DNA of 64,000 bases from Jiangella mangrovi (GCF_014204975.1 NZ_JACHMM010000001.1:3844001-3908000); one strand, 5' to 3'. Counted from the stretch's first letter, positions 36,274 through 47,461 are shown. The notes: generated by a model from the sequence alone, not told the origin. Made by a program: numbers and translations.

Positions 36274-37140
36274 ATGCCGCGCGTCGCCCTGGTCACCTGC
36301 GCCGAGCTGCCCGACCTGCACACCGACGACCAGCTGGTGGTCGAGCCGCTGCGGGCGCTCGGCGTCGACGTCGAGACGCCGGTCTGGGACGACCCCGCGG
36401 TCGACTGGGCCGGCTTCGACGTCGCCGTGCTGCGCAACCCGTGGGACTACCCGCGCCGCCGCGAGCAGTTCCTGGCCTGGACGCGCTCCGTCCCGCGGCT
36501 GCTGAACCCGCCCGCCGTCGTCGCGTGGAACACCGACAAGGTGTACCTGCGCGAGCTCGCGGCCGCCGGCGTGCCCGTCGTCCCCACCACGTGGCTCGAG
36601 CCGGGCCACGACGGCGGCCCCGAACTCCCGGACGGCGGCGAGTACGTCGTCAAGCCGTCGGTCAGCGCGGGCTCGGCCGACACCGGCCGCTACGACCTCG
36701 CCGACCAGCAGCAGCGCGCCCTGGCCGAGGCGCACGTCGACAAGCTGCTCGCCCGCGGCGACACCGTCATGCTGCAGCCGTACCTCAGCGCCGTCGACAC
36801 CGCGGGCGAGACCGCCATGCTGCACCTGGGCGGCGTCTTCAGCCACGCCATCCGCAAGGGCCCCCTGCTCGACGGGCCCGACCTGCGCGACGGCGCGCCG
36901 CTGTGGTCCGAGGAGATCGCGCCGCGCGAGCCGTCCGAGCAAGAGCGCGACGTCGCCAGGCGCACGCTGGCGGCCATCCCGGGCCACGACCAGCTGCTCT
37001 ACGCCCGCGTCGACGTCATCCCGGGGCCCGACGGCACGCCCGTCGTCCTCGAGGTCGAGCTGACCGAGCCGAGCCTGTTCCTGGCCACGTCGCCGGGCGC
37101 GCCCGAACGCCTGGCGCGGGCGATCACCGCACAGCTCTAA
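36274..37140 (+). CDS. ATP-grasp ligase-like protein
   Basis: 288-residue cytoplasmic enzyme of the ATP-grasp superfamily, RimK/glutathione-synthetase-like. The N-terminal pre-ATP domain reads VALVTCAELPDLHTDDQLVV and VLRNPWDYPRRR. The ATP-binding lysines lie in NTDKVYL and GEYVVKPSVSAGSADTGRY. The C-terminal metal site is in YARVDVIPGPDGTPVVLEVELTEPSLFL (Asp and Glu/Glu). Such proteins join a carboxylate to an amine, but the substrate is unknown. AAGGAG precedes the ATG. It stands just upstream of thrS, with a 57-base gap. Confidence 0.85.
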   Translation: MPRVALVTCAELPDLHTDDQLVVEPLRALGVDVETPVWDDPAVDWAGFDVAVLRNPWDYPRRREQFLAWTRSVPRLLNPPAVVAWNTDKVYLRELAAAGVPVVPTTWLEPGHDGGPELPDGGEYVVKPSVSAGSADTGRYDLADQQQRALAEAHVDKLLARGDTVMLQPYLSAVDTAGETAMLHLGGVFSHAIRKGPLLDGPDLRDGAPLWSEEIAPREPSEQERDVARRTLAAIPGHDQLLYARVDVIPGPDGTPVVLEVELTEPSLFLATSPGAPERLARAITAQL

Positions 37141-37197
37141 CCGCTACCATCGACCCGGCCCACACACCACGAACCACCCACACCCGAGGAGCACGTC

Positions 37198-39171
<1,974 letters not shown>

Positions 39172-39173
39172 CC

Positions 39174-39683
39174 GTGCCGGAGGCCGACCGCCTCGAGCGG
39201 CTCTGGACGCCGTACCGCATGGCGTACATCACCGGCGAGGCGAGCAACGGGGTCGACGGCGACGGCTGCCCGCTCTGCCGCATCCCGACCCTGTCCGACG
39301 AGGACGGGTTGATCCTGCGGCGGGGCCGGACGGCGTTCGCGGTGCTCAACCTGCACCCGTACAACCCCGGTCACCTCATGGTCGTCCCGTACCGCCACAC
39401 GGGCGTGTTCGAGACGCTCACCGAGGCAGAGTCGCGCGAGCTGACGACCATGACGCAGGACGCGCTGCGGGCCGTGCAGGCGGCGTCCAGCCCGCACGGC
39501 TTCAACATCGGGCTGAACCTCGGCGGCGTGGCCGGCGGCTCGCTGTCGGCGCACCTGCACCAGCACGTGGTGCCGCGGTGGAGCGGCGACGCGAACTTCA
39601 TGACCGTCCTCGACAACACCAAGATCATGCCGCAGCTGCTCGCCGACACCCGGGCGATGCTGGCGGCCGCCTGGCCGGAGTGA
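39174..39683 (+). CDS. HIT-family Ap4A phosphorylase-like hydrolase
   Basis: 169-residue histidine-triad protein acting on dinucleoside polyphosphates. It has CPLCRIP (zinc-binding pair start), LNLHPYNPGHLMVVPYRH, and the catalytic triad HLHQHVVPRW. GTG 39174 lies 2 bases after the thrS stop; the long open frame extending upstream is the thrS shadow. The mycobacterial equivalent at the same place (Rv2613c) is an Ap4A phosphorylase, so that activity is the best guess. Confidence 0.92.
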   Translation: MPEADRLERLWTPYRMAYITGEASNGVDGDGCPLCRIPTLSDEDGLILRRGRTAFAVLNLHPYNPGHLMVVPYRHTGVFETLTEAESRELTTMTQDALRAVQAASSPHGFNIGLNLGGVAGGSLSAHLHQHVVPRWSGDANFMTVLDNTKIMPQLLADTRAMLAAAWPE

Positions 39684-39702
39684 GCCGATAGGGTCGGCGG
39701 CT

Positions 39703-41172
39703 GTGAGCGACGCCGATTCCACCCCCGCCAAGGACGACGCCGTCAAGCACCTCGAGGACGAGCTCGTCACCAGCCACCACGTCCTCGACACCCCGGGCGG
39801 CCCGCTGGCCTACACGGCCAAGGCCGGCCGGGTCGTGCTGTGGGAGGACAAGGTCGAGGACGACGTGTGGAAGGGCCGGCGCCCGCGCGCCCAGGTCGGT
39901 CTGACGGCGTACACCCTGGACGACGCCGACCCCGGCACCCGGCCCGTGACGTTCGCGTTCAACGGTGGACCGGGCTCGGCGAGCGTCTGGCTGCACCTGG
40001 GCGTGCTGGGGCCGCGTCGCGTCGTCATGGGCGACGCCGGCGACCTCGCGGCGCCGCCGTACGGGCTCACCGACAACCCGGAGTCGCTGCTGGCGGTCAG
40101 CGACCTCGTCTTCATCGACCCGGTCTCCACCGGGCGCTCCCGGGTGGTCGACGGCGTGAAGGCGGTCGACTTCCACGGGTTCACCCCGGACATCGAGTCC
40201 GTCGGCGAGATCATCCGCCAGCGGGTCACCGCCGAGGGCCGCTGGCTGTCGCCGAAGCTGCTGGCGGGGGAGTCGTACGGCACCACCCGCGCTGCGGCGC
40301 TCGCCCAGCACCTGCAGAGCGCCGGCATGTACCTCAACGGGCTCATGCTGATCTCCTGCGTCCTCAACTTCGGCGCGCACGACTTCAAGGAGGGCAACGA
40401 CACCGCCTACGCGCGGTTCCTGCCGTTCTACGCCGCGACCGCCCACTTCCACGGCCGGCACCCGGGCCGGGAGCTCGGCGACGTCGTCGCGGAGGCCGAG
40501 GCGTATGCCGCCCGCGACTACCTGTACGTGCTGGCCCGCGGGTCCCGGCTCAGCGCCCAGGAGCGGGCCGACGCCGTCGCCACCCTGGCCCGCCTCACCG
40601 GCGCGAGCGAGGACTACGTGTCCCGCGCGAACCTGCGGCTGGAGCACTGGCGCTACTTCACCGAGCTGCGCCGCGCCGACGGCCTGAGCGTCGGCCGTCT
40701 GGACTCGCGGTTCACCGGACCGGCCGGCGACGGCGTCGCCGAGGGCATGGACGCCGACCCGTCCATGGACGCGATCCTCGGACCGTACGCGACGGCGTAC
40801 CAGCACTACGCGCGCGCCGAGCTCGGCATCGAGGACACCACGCCGTTCCACGTGTTCGGCCCGGAGGTCATCGCCAAATGGAGCTACAAGGAGTTCGAGA
40901 ACGCGTCGGTGTCCGTCCTCGACCGCCTCTCGCGCGCGATGCGGCAGAACCCGCACCTGCGCGTCCACGTCGCGTTCGGCTACTACGACGGCGCCACTCC
41001 GTTCTCCTGCGCCGAGGACGACCTCGCCCACCTGAACATCCCGGCCGAGCTGCAGGGCAACATCGAGCGTCGGTACTACGAGGCCGGCCACATGATGTAC
41101 GTGCACGAGCCCAGCCGGCTGCGCCAGAGCGCCGACCTCGCCGACTTCGTCCGCCGCGCGACGACGAGCTAG
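39703..41172 (+). CDS. S10-family serine carboxypeptidase-like protein
   Basis: 489-residue alpha/beta hydrolase of peptidase family S10. It has FNGGPGSASVWLHLG (oxyanion region), the nucleophile motif GESYGT (Ser near residue 190), a distal Asp in GYYDGATPF, and His in EAGHMMYVHEP. Unlike eukaryotic carboxypeptidases it has no signal peptide, so it is probably cytoplasmic. GTG at 39703 is preferred. It interrupts the synteny expected between the HIT gene and pgsA and converges on vapBC. Confidence 0.88.
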   Translation: MSDADSTPAKDDAVKHLEDELVTSHHVLDTPGGPLAYTAKAGRVVLWEDKVEDDVWKGRRPRAQVGLTAYTLDDADPGTRPVTFAFNGGPGSASVWLHLGVLGPRRVVMGDAGDLAAPPYGLTDNPESLLAVSDLVFIDPVSTGRSRVVDGVKAVDFHGFTPDIESVGEIIRQRVTAEGRWLSPKLLAGESYGTTRAAALAQHLQSAGMYLNGLMLISCVLNFGAHDFKEGNDTAYARFLPFYAATAHFHGRHPGRELGDVVAEAEAYAARDYLYVLARGSRLSAQERADAVATLARLTGASEDYVSRANLRLEHWRYFTELRRADGLSVGRLDSRFTGPAGDGVAEGMDADPSMDAILGPYATAYQHYARAELGIEDTTPFHVFGPEVIAKWSYKEFENASVSVLDRLSRAMRQNPHLRVHVAFGYYDGATPFSCAEDDLAHLNIPAELQGNIERRYYEAGHMMYVHEPSRLRQSADLADFVRRATTS

Positions 41173-41204
41173 GAGCTAGGGCCACGGACCGCCGTCGCGC
41201 GAGC

Positions 41205-41594
41205 TCAGGCGACCAGCACCAGGTCGGTCTGCGGGAAGTCGTTGCCCACGCACAACAGCGGCTCGCCGCTGACGGCGGCGACCGCGTAGGTGAGGCAGTC
41301 GCCGAAGGTCAGGGCGGCCGGGTGACGGCCCTTGCCGTACCGGAGATAGGCGCCGACGGCGACCGGCCAGTGCACCGCGGTGAGCTCGACGGGGCGAAGT
41401 CCGGCCTCGGTGACGAACCGGCCGAGCAGGCTGGAACCGGCCGGGCCCATGCGGGCGGACAGGACGATGCCGGTCTCCACCAAGGTCGGCGTGCCGATGC
41501 GTACTTCCGGGGCGGTGGCGATGTGATCGAGGAGCCGTTGGTGTCCCGGCTCGCCGAGCAGGGTCGCCGCCACGGCGGAGCTGTCGATGATCAC
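41205..41594 (-). CDS. vapC: VapC-type PIN-domain toxin
   Basis: 129-residue PIN-domain ribonuclease. Acidic active-site residues are visible in IIDSSAVAATLLGE, PTLVETGIVLSAR and FGDCLTYA (the last normally an Asp-centred motif, here FGD). GTG at 41594 overlaps the antitoxin stop by 4 bases (GTGA), the classic toxin-antitoxin coupling. VapC toxins cleave tRNA or rRNA; the target of this one is unknown. Confidence 0.92.
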   Translation of the reverse strand: MIIDSSAVAATLLGEPGHQRLLDHIATAPEVRIGTPTLVETGIVLSARMGPAGSSLLGRFVTEAGLRPVELTAVHWPVAVGAYLRYGKGRHPAALTFGDCLTYAVAAVSGEPLLCVGNDFPQTDLVLVA

Positions 41595-41863
41595 ACGCCC
41601 TCCGCTCCGATGCCGAGGATCTCCTCGCGCTCGGCCTTGGTGAGGGGGTGGCCGCGGACCTCCACCGAGACCTGCGGCCACACCTCGTCGACCAGGAACC
41701 GCTGCAACCGCTCGCGTCGGCCCGCCGCGGCCCGGGATGCCAGCACTCGCTCGAGCCGCTCCTCCAGGGCGCTGCGGACCGCACCGGTCTTCGTGTCGTT
41801 GGTCAGCGCCGCCAGTTCGGCAGCCAGCCGCTCCGTGGTGGGGTCCTTGATGTTCAGCGCCAT
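41591..41863 (-). CDS. vapB: VapB-type antitoxin (PSK/AbrB-RHH style)
   Basis: 90-residue antitoxin read from ATG 41863: MALNIKDPTTERLAAELAAL resembles the VapB/PSK ribbon-helix-helix class, and the C-terminus (about 45-90) would wrap VapC. An upstream in-frame ATG at 41881 would run through the operator repeats and is rejected. The transcript is predicted to begin at the ATG itself. Confidence 0.9.
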   Translation of the reverse strand: MALNIKDPTTERLAAELAALTNDTKTGAVRSALEERLERVLASRAAAGRRERLQRFLVDEVWPQVSVEVRGHPLTKAEREEILGIGAEGV

Positions 41864-41894
41864 GGTGTAATGGTAGCGCAATTGGTGTAATGGT
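41863..41894 (-). promoter_or_regulatory. vapBC promoter with two operator repeats
   Basis: Minus-strand direct repeats ACCATTACACCA at 41894-41883 and 41874-41863, 20 bases apart. The second touches the ATG. A -10 TACCAT (41875-41870) ends 6 bases before the ATG, giving a leaderless transcript. Two in-phase copies two helical turns apart fit cooperative VapBC autorepression. Confidence 0.7.
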
Positions 41895-41899
41895 GGCGG

Positions 41900-44038
41900 C
41901 TACGCCGAGGAGTCGGCCGTCACTTTGGCGGCGATGTTGTGCGGCATCGGCTCGTACCGGGCGTAGCGCCGCGTGAAGGTCCCCGTCCCGTGGCTCATCG
42001 CGCGCAGGTCGATCGCGTAGCGCACGATCTCGGTCTGCGGCACGTCGGCGCGGACCACCGTCCGGCCGGAGCCGACCGCCTCGGTGCCCAGCACCCGGCC
42101 GCGGCGGCCGGCGAGGTCGCCCATGACGGAGCCCACGTAGTCGTCGGGGACCATGACGGAGATCTCGTCGACCGGCTCGAGCAGACTGACGCCCGCCGCC
42201 GTCGCCGCCTCGCGCAGGGCCAGGCCGCCCGCCATCTGGAACGCCATGTCCGACGAGTCGACGCTGTGGGCCTTGCCGTCGTGCAGCGTGACCTTGATGT
42301 CGACCATCGGGTAGCCGGCGACGGTGCCGCGCTCCATCTGGGCCCGCACGCCCTTCTCGACCGACGGGATGAACTGGCGTGGGACGGCGCCGCCGACGAC
42401 CTTGTCGACGAACTCGAAGCCGGCGCCCTCGGGGAGCGGCTCGACCTCGATCTCGCAGATGGCGTACTGCCCGTGTCCGCCGGACTGCTTGACGTGGCGG
42501 CCGCGGCCGTTCGCCTTGCCGGCCAGCGTCTCGCGCAGGGGCACCCGCAGCGCGACGGTGTCGACGTGGACGCCGTAGCGCGTGCGCAGCCGATCGAGGA
42601 CGAGGTCGGCGTGCGCCTCGCCCATGGTCCAGAGCACCAGCTGGTGGGTCTCGGCGTTGTTCTCCACCCGGAGCGTCGGGTCTTCGGCCACCACCCGGGA
42701 CAGGCCCTGGACGAGCTTGTCCTCGTCGGCCTTGGCGGAGGAGACGATCGCGAACGGCAGCAGCGGCTCGGGCATCGACCACGGCCGCATGAGCAGCGGG
42801 TCGTCCTTGCCCGACAGCGTGTCGCCGGTCTCGGCGCGCGACAGCTTGGCGATCGCGACGATGTCGCCGGCGTGCGCCTCGGGGACCGGGCGCTGCGTCT
42901 TGCCCAGCGGGCAGGACAGCGTGCCGATGCGCTCGTCCTCGTCGTGCTCCTCGTGCCCGCGGTCGGCCAGGAAGTGGCCCGAGACGTGCACCGTCGCGTC
43001 CGGGCGCAGCGTCCCGGAGAACACCCGGACCAGGCTGACCCGCCCCACATAGGGGTCCGAGGTGGTCTTGACGACCTCGGCGAGCAACGGGCCCGCGGGG
43101 TCGGCCGTGATGCCGTCGCGGGGCGTGCCGTCCAGCGTCGTGACCTCGGGCATCGGGTGCTCAGCAGGAGAGGGGAAGCCGCCGGCCATGACCTCGAGAA
43201 GCTCGTGCGTGCCCAGGCCGGACGCGGCGCAGACCGGGATGACGGGGTGGAAGGAGCCGCGCGCGACCGCCCGCTCGAGGTCGTCGACCAGCACCTTCAG
43301 CTCGATGTGCTCGCCGCCGAGGTAGCGGTCCATCAGCGTCTCGTCCTCGGACTCCTCGATGATGCCCTCGATCAGCTCGCCTCGGGCCTCCTCGAGCAGG
43401 GCGGCCTCGTCGTCCGAGGGGTCGCGCTCGGAGCGCGAGCCGGCGCCGTCGTACGTGAAGACCCGCTCGCTGAGCAGGCCGACCAGCGAGTCGGTGCCGC
43501 TGGGGAGGTAGAGGGGGAGGACCTTGTCGCCGAAGCCGTCGCGGATGGCAGCCAGGGTGCCCGCGTAGTCCGAGCGCGGGTGGTCGAGCTTGGTGAGGAC
43601 GACGGCGCGCGGCATGCGGACCGCCTCGCACTCGGCCCAGAGCAGCCGCGTCGTGCCGTCGATCGGCTCGGCCGTGGACACCACGAACAGCGCGCAGTCG
43701 GCGCCGCGCAGCCCCGCCCGCAGGTCGCCGACGAAGTCCGCGTAGCCGGGGGTGTCGAGTAGGTTGATCTTGGTCTGGTCGTAGAGCAGCGGCGCGAGCG
43801 CGAGGCCGACGGACCGCTGCTGGCGGACCTCGCTCTCGTCGTGGTCGCACACCGTGGTGCCGTCCTCGACCCGTCCGGCCCGGTGGATCGTGCCGGACGC
43901 GACGAGGAGGGCCTCGACGAGCGTGGTCTTGCCGGCGGAGGTCGGGCCGACGAGAGCGACGTTGCGCACGTCGACCCCGTCGGCCGGAGGTACACCTCCG
44001 GCGTCGCCCTGCTCTCCTGTCTGGTGCCGAGTCGCCAT
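41900..44038 (-). CDS. Elongation factor G-like GTPase (EF-G2/FusA2 type)
   Basis: 712-residue translational-GTPase homolog. The G1 motif is GPTSAGKTT instead of the GHxDxGKT of true EF-G. G3 is DTPG and G4 is TKLD. Domains II to V follow (AHAGDIVAIAKLSRAETGDT, then GGHGQYAICEIEVEPL, and a domain IV-V end with PDDYVGSVMGDL). Mycobacterial EF-G2 (Rv0120c) has the same divergence and is not a normal translocase. AGGAGG (44046-44051) precedes the ATG. It may act in ribosome protection or stress; the actual role is unproven. Confidence 0.9.
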   Translation of the reverse strand: MATRHQTGEQGDAGGVPPADGVDVRNVALVGPTSAGKTTLVEALLVASGTIHRAGRVEDGTTVCDHDESEVRQQRSVGLALAPLLYDQTKINLLDTPGYADFVGDLRAGLRGADCALFVVSTAEPIDGTTRLLWAECEAVRMPRAVVLTKLDHPRSDYAGTLAAIRDGFGDKVLPLYLPSGTDSLVGLLSERVFTYDGAGSRSERDPSDDEAALLEEARGELIEGIIEESEDETLMDRYLGGEHIELKVLVDDLERAVARGSFHPVIPVCAASGLGTHELLEVMAGGFPSPAEHPMPEVTTLDGTPRDGITADPAGPLLAEVVKTTSDPYVGRVSLVRVFSGTLRPDATVHVSGHFLADRGHEEHDEDERIGTLSCPLGKTQRPVPEAHAGDIVAIAKLSRAETGDTLSGKDDPLLMRPWSMPEPLLPFAIVSSAKADEDKLVQGLSRVVAEDPTLRVENNAETHQLVLWTMGEAHADLVLDRLRTRYGVHVDTVALRVPLRETLAGKANGRGRHVKQSGGHGQYAICEIEVEPLPEGAGFEFVDKVVGGAVPRQFIPSVEKGVRAQMERGTVAGYPMVDIKVTLHDGKAHSVDSSDMAFQMAGGLALREAATAAGVSLLEPVDEISVMVPDDYVGSVMGDLAGRRGRVLGTEAVGSGRTVVRADVPQTEIVRYAIDLRAMSHGTGTFTRRYARYEPMPHNIAAKVTADSSA

Positions 44039-44248
44039 GCGCCAGCCTCCTGCCTCGCAGGCGACGCGCGGCCCGGCGGATCCAGCGCCTCGTTGCGCCG
44101 CCGCGGTTCGTAGATGTGGTGATGGCCACTTTGGTGCTCGAAGCGCGGATGCGCAAGGCCCACGGGCACATCGCCAGTAGCATGGCGGCGCCGGGTGCTG
44201 CCACTACGGCGGGCCGGTTTGGGACATCTGGAGTCGAACGGACGGGCG

Positions 44249-44860
44249 ATGCTCGACAAGTACACCCGGGTCTATTCGACCCGCATCCTGACCCCGGCCG
44301 CACGGGGCCTGCTGCGGCTGGGACTGGGGCCGGATGCGGTCACGGTCGTCGGCACGCTCGGCGTGTGCGCCGGCGCGCTGATCTTCTACCCCCAGGGCGA
44401 GTTCCTTTGGGGCACGCTGTTCATCACGGCGTTCGTGTTCTTCGACAACATCGACGGCATCATGGCGCGGCTCTCGGGCCGGACCAGCAAATGGGGGGCG
44501 TTCCTCGACTCCACGCTGGACCGCTTCGGCGACGCGGCCATCTTCGGCGGGCTGGCGCTCTGGTTCGCCGGCGACGGCGACGACATGCGCATGGTGGCGC
44601 TGCTGATCGCCTGCCTGACGCTGGGCGCCGTCGTCTCCTATGCCAGGGCACGGGCCGAGAGTCTCGGCTTCACCGCGGGCGGCGGCATCGCCGAACGGGC
44701 CGACCGGCTGGTGGCGATCCTCGTCGTCACCGGACTGGTGGGCCTGCTGGACCTGCCCATGGTGGTGCTCGAGGTCCTACTCTGGCTGTTGGCGGCGGCG
44801 AGCGCGTGGACCGTGTGGCAGCGCGTGAGCGAGGTCAGGCGGCAGGCGGCCCGGGAGTGA
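44249..44860 (+). CDS. pgsA: CDP-alcohol phosphatidyltransferase, probable phosphatidylinositol phosphate synthase
   Basis: Membrane enzyme (203 aa) transferring a phosphatidyl group from CDP-diacylglycerol to an inositol phosphate. The complete CDP-OH motif reads DNIDGIMAR-N8-GAFLDSTLD. About six hydrophobic segments are present. ATG 44249 gives a family-like N-terminus (MLDKYTRVYSTRILTPAARG). Membership in pgsA-patA-pimA, as in mycobacteria, points to phosphatidylinositol-mannoside synthesis rather than phosphatidylglycerol. It overlaps the acyltransferase gene (GTGA). Confidence 0.9.
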   Translation: MLDKYTRVYSTRILTPAARGLLRLGLGPDAVTVVGTLGVCAGALIFYPQGEFLWGTLFITAFVFFDNIDGIMARLSGRTSKWGAFLDSTLDRFGDAAIFGGLALWFAGDGDDMRMVALLIACLTLGAVVSYARARAESLGFTAGGGIAERADRLVAILVVTGLVGLLDLPMVVLEVLLWLLAAASAWTVWQRVSEVRRQAARE

Positions 44861-45786
44861 GTGCCTTCAGCGACCAGCGGCAGCTGTGGCTGTACAGCAC
44901 CGGCTGGAAGGCGGTGCAGCACATGCCGGAGAAGGCCGCCTATCGGTCGTTCCGGACCATCGCCGACTTCTTCTGGCGCCGTCGCAGCCCGTCGGTACGA
45001 CGGCTCGAGCTGAACTACGCGCGCGTGGGGAAGTGGACGCCCGAGGAGCTGCGCGAGCTGACCCGGCTGGGCGCGCGGTCGTACATGCGGTACTGGTGCG
45101 ACGCGTTCCGGATGTCGGAGTGGAGCCACGAGCGCATCCTCGAGCGCGTCCGGGTGGTCGACGAGTACCGCCTGCGCGACGCCCTGGCCGCCGGCCGGGG
45201 CGTCGTCGTTCCGCTGCCGCACATGGGCAACTGGGACTGGGCCGGCGCCTGGGCCTGCCTGACGGGCGCTCCCTTGGCGACGGTGGCCGAGCGGCTGCGT
45301 CCGGAGAAGCTCTACGAGCGGTTCGTCACCTACCGCGAGGCCCTCGGCATGACGGTGCACCCGCTGGGCGGCGACGGTGTCATGGGCGCGCTGGCGACGC
45401 ACCTGGGCAAGGGCGGCCTGGTCTGCCTGCCGGCGGAGCGCGACCTGTCCCGCCGCGGCGTCCCCGTCACCCTGTTCGGCGAGCCGACCCGCATGCCGGC
45501 CGGCAGCGCCATGCTGGCGCTGCGCACCGGGGCCGCGCTGATCCCCGTCACGCTCGCCTACGAGGGCCGCGAGCCCGACCACCGGCTGGTCATCCGCTTC
45601 CACGAGCCCATCGACCCGCCCGAGGAGCGCGGCGAGCGGCTGGCCACCATGACGCAGCGCATCGCCGACGCGTTCGAGGTGGGCATCCGGGCCAACCCCG
45701 AGGACTGGCACATGACCCAGCGGCTGTTCCTGTCCGACCTCGACGCCAACGACCCGCGGCGGCGGGCGGAGCCGGTGACGTCGTGA
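44857..45786 (+). CDS. Phosphatidylinositol mannoside acyltransferase (PatA-like)
   Basis: 309-residue LpxL/HtrB-family acyltransferase. The catalytic HxxxxD motif is in PLPHMGNWDWAG. Other family parts are GGDGVMGALATHLGKGGLVC and RMPAGSAMLALRTGAALIPV. It adds a fatty acid to the mannose of PIM, as known for mycobacterial PatA (Rv2611c) at the same gene position. GTG 44857 overlaps pgsA; the stop overlaps pimA (GTGA). Confidence 0.92.
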   Translation: MSAFSDQRQLWLYSTGWKAVQHMPEKAAYRSFRTIADFFWRRRSPSVRRLELNYARVGKWTPEELRELTRLGARSYMRYWCDAFRMSEWSHERILERVRVVDEYRLRDALAAGRGVVVPLPHMGNWDWAGAWACLTGAPLATVAERLRPEKLYERFVTYREALGMTVHPLGGDGVMGALATHLGKGGLVCLPAERDLSRRGVPVTLFGEPTRMPAGSAMLALRTGAALIPVTLAYEGREPDHRLVIRFHEPIDPPEERGERLATMTQRIADAFEVGIRANPEDWHMTQRLFLSDLDANDPRRRAEPVTS

Positions 45787-46922
45787 AGGTCGGCATCGCC
45801 TGCCCGTACGCCTGGGACGTCCCCGGCGGCGTCCAGGTGCACATCCGCGACTTCACCGAGGAGCTGACCCGGCGCGGGCACACCGTCTCGGTCCTGGTGC
45901 CGGGCGAGGACGACCCCGCGCTGCCGCCGTACGTCACCACCGTCGGGCGTCCCGTCTCGATCCCGTACAACGGGTCGGTGGCGCGGGTCGCGTTCGGCCC
46001 GCGCATCGCCGCCCGGGTGCGCCGCTGGCTCGTCGACGGCCAGTTCGACGTCGTCCACGTGCACGAGCCGGCGTCGCTGTCGCTGGGCCTGATCACCACG
46101 TGGTGGGCCGAGATCCCCATCGTCGCGACGTCGCACTCGGCCATGCGCCGGTCGCGGGCCATGAGCGCCGCCCAGGGGATCCTCAAGTCAGCGTTCGAGA
46201 AGTTCGCCGCCCACATCGCCGTGTCCGAGGAGGCCCGGCGCACCGTCGTCGAGCACCTGGGCGTCGATGCGGTGCAGATCCCCAACGGGCTGTACGTGGA
46301 CCGGTTCGCGGTTTCCGCGCGCGAAGAGTGGCGGTCGCCCGAGGGGACGCTGTCGTTCCTGGGCCGGCTGGACGAGCCCCGCAAGGGCCTGCAGGTGCTG
46401 CTGCGCGCGTGGCCGGCCATCCACGACGCCTTCCCGAAGGCGCGGCTGCTGGTGGCCGGACGGGGCGAGATCGACGACATCCGCCGCGGCATCGAGCCCC
46501 GTCACCGCGACGCCGTCGAGTTCCTGGGCGGCGTCAGCGACGACGACAAGGCGGCCATGCTGGCCAGCAGCGACATCTACGTGGCCCCGCACATCGGCGG
46601 CGAGTCGTTCGGCATCGTCCTGGCCGAGGCCATGGCGGCCGGCGCACCCGTGCTGGCCAGCGACCTCGAGGCGTTCCGGGCGGTGTTGGACGACGGCCGG
46701 CTGGGCGCGCTGGTTCCGGTCGGCGACGCCGAGGCCCTGGCCGAGTCGGCGATCGCCCTGCTGGGCGACCCGGCGCGGCGGTCGCGCTACCGAGAGGCCG
46801 CGCTGCTGGGGGTGCGGCGCTACGACTGGGCGCGGGTCACCGACGAGATCCTGGGCGTCTACGAGATCGCGATCGCGGTCGGGTCCGGCGGCCACACCTT
46901 CAAGCTGCCGGGGCTGCCGTGA
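45783..46922 (+). CDS. pimA: Phosphatidylinositol alpha-mannosyltransferase PimA
   Basis: GT4-family GT-B fold glycosyltransferase (379 aa) that transfers the first mannose from GDP-mannose to phosphatidylinositol on the inner membrane face. It has the N-terminal VGIACPYAWDVPGGVQVHIRD, VATSHSAMRRS, SFLGRLDEPRKGLQVL, and the nucleotide-binding APHIGGESFGIVLAEAMAAG (EX7E). GTG start in the GTGA overlap. Third gene of the PIM operon; the next gene also overlaps. Confidence 0.94.
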   Translation: MKVGIACPYAWDVPGGVQVHIRDFTEELTRRGHTVSVLVPGEDDPALPPYVTTVGRPVSIPYNGSVARVAFGPRIAARVRRWLVDGQFDVVHVHEPASLSLGLITTWWAEIPIVATSHSAMRRSRAMSAAQGILKSAFEKFAAHIAVSEEARRTVVEHLGVDAVQIPNGLYVDRFAVSAREEWRSPEGTLSFLGRLDEPRKGLQVLLRAWPAIHDAFPKARLLVAGRGEIDDIRRGIEPRHRDAVEFLGGVSDDDKAAMLASSDIYVAPHIGGESFGIVLAEAMAAGAPVLASDLEAFRAVLDDGRLGALVPVGDAEALAESAIALLGDPARRSRYREAALLGVRRYDWARVTDEILGVYEIAIAVGSGGHTFKLPGLP

Positions 46923-47461
46923 ACTGGGAGTGGCTGTTCGTCACGATCGCCGTCCTCGCCGCACTGGGCGTCTACCTGTCGTGGACGGCCGGCCGCCTGG
47001 ACCGCCGCCACGCCAGACTGGACGCGTCGCGGGCCGTTCTGGACGCCGAGCTCCTGCGCCGGTCCGGGTCGGTGCTGGACCTGGCGACGGCAGGGTTGCT
47101 GGACCCGGCGACGTCGGTCGCGTTGGCGGACGCGGCGTCGCGGGCCCGGACGGCGGCGGAGGGGACGGAGCGGTACCAGGCCGAGAGCGACCTGACGGCC
47201 GTGCTGACGGCGGTGCTGGACGATCCTGATGATCTGGTGGGTTTGCGGTCGGATCCGGCCGCCGAGGCCGCGCTGGAGGAACTGGCCATGGCCTGCCGCC
47301 GGGCCGCGCACGCCCGGCGGTTCCACAACGAGCTGGTGCGGGGCGCGATCCGGCTGCGGCGGAAGGCCCTGGTGCGGTGGCTGCGGCTGGCCGGCTATGC
47401 ACCGATGCCCGAGACCGTGGAGCTGGACGACACCGTGCCGCACGGGTTGGCGTCGGAGTGA
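46919..47461 (+). CDS. Membrane-anchored LemA-like protein of the PIM operon
   Basis: 180 residues. A single N-terminal transmembrane helix (about 3-22, WEWLFVTIAVLAALGVYLSW) is followed by a helical domain with basic and acidic heptads. A conserved tail (ARRFHNELVRGAIRLRRKAL, then LRLAGYAPMPETVELDD) is reminiscent of LemA-type proteins. It overlaps pimA by 4 bases. A related membrane protein with an extra Nudix domain occupies this spot in Mycobacterium (Rv2609c). Function unknown; co-translation suggests a link to PIM assembly. Confidence 0.72.
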   Translation: MNWEWLFVTIAVLAALGVYLSWTAGRLDRRHARLDASRAVLDAELLRRSGSVLDLATAGLLDPATSVALADAASRARTAAEGTERYQAESDLTAVLTAVLDDPDDLVGLRSDPAAEAALEELAMACRRAAHARRFHNELVRGAIRLRRKALVRWLRLAGYAPMPETVELDDTVPHGLASE

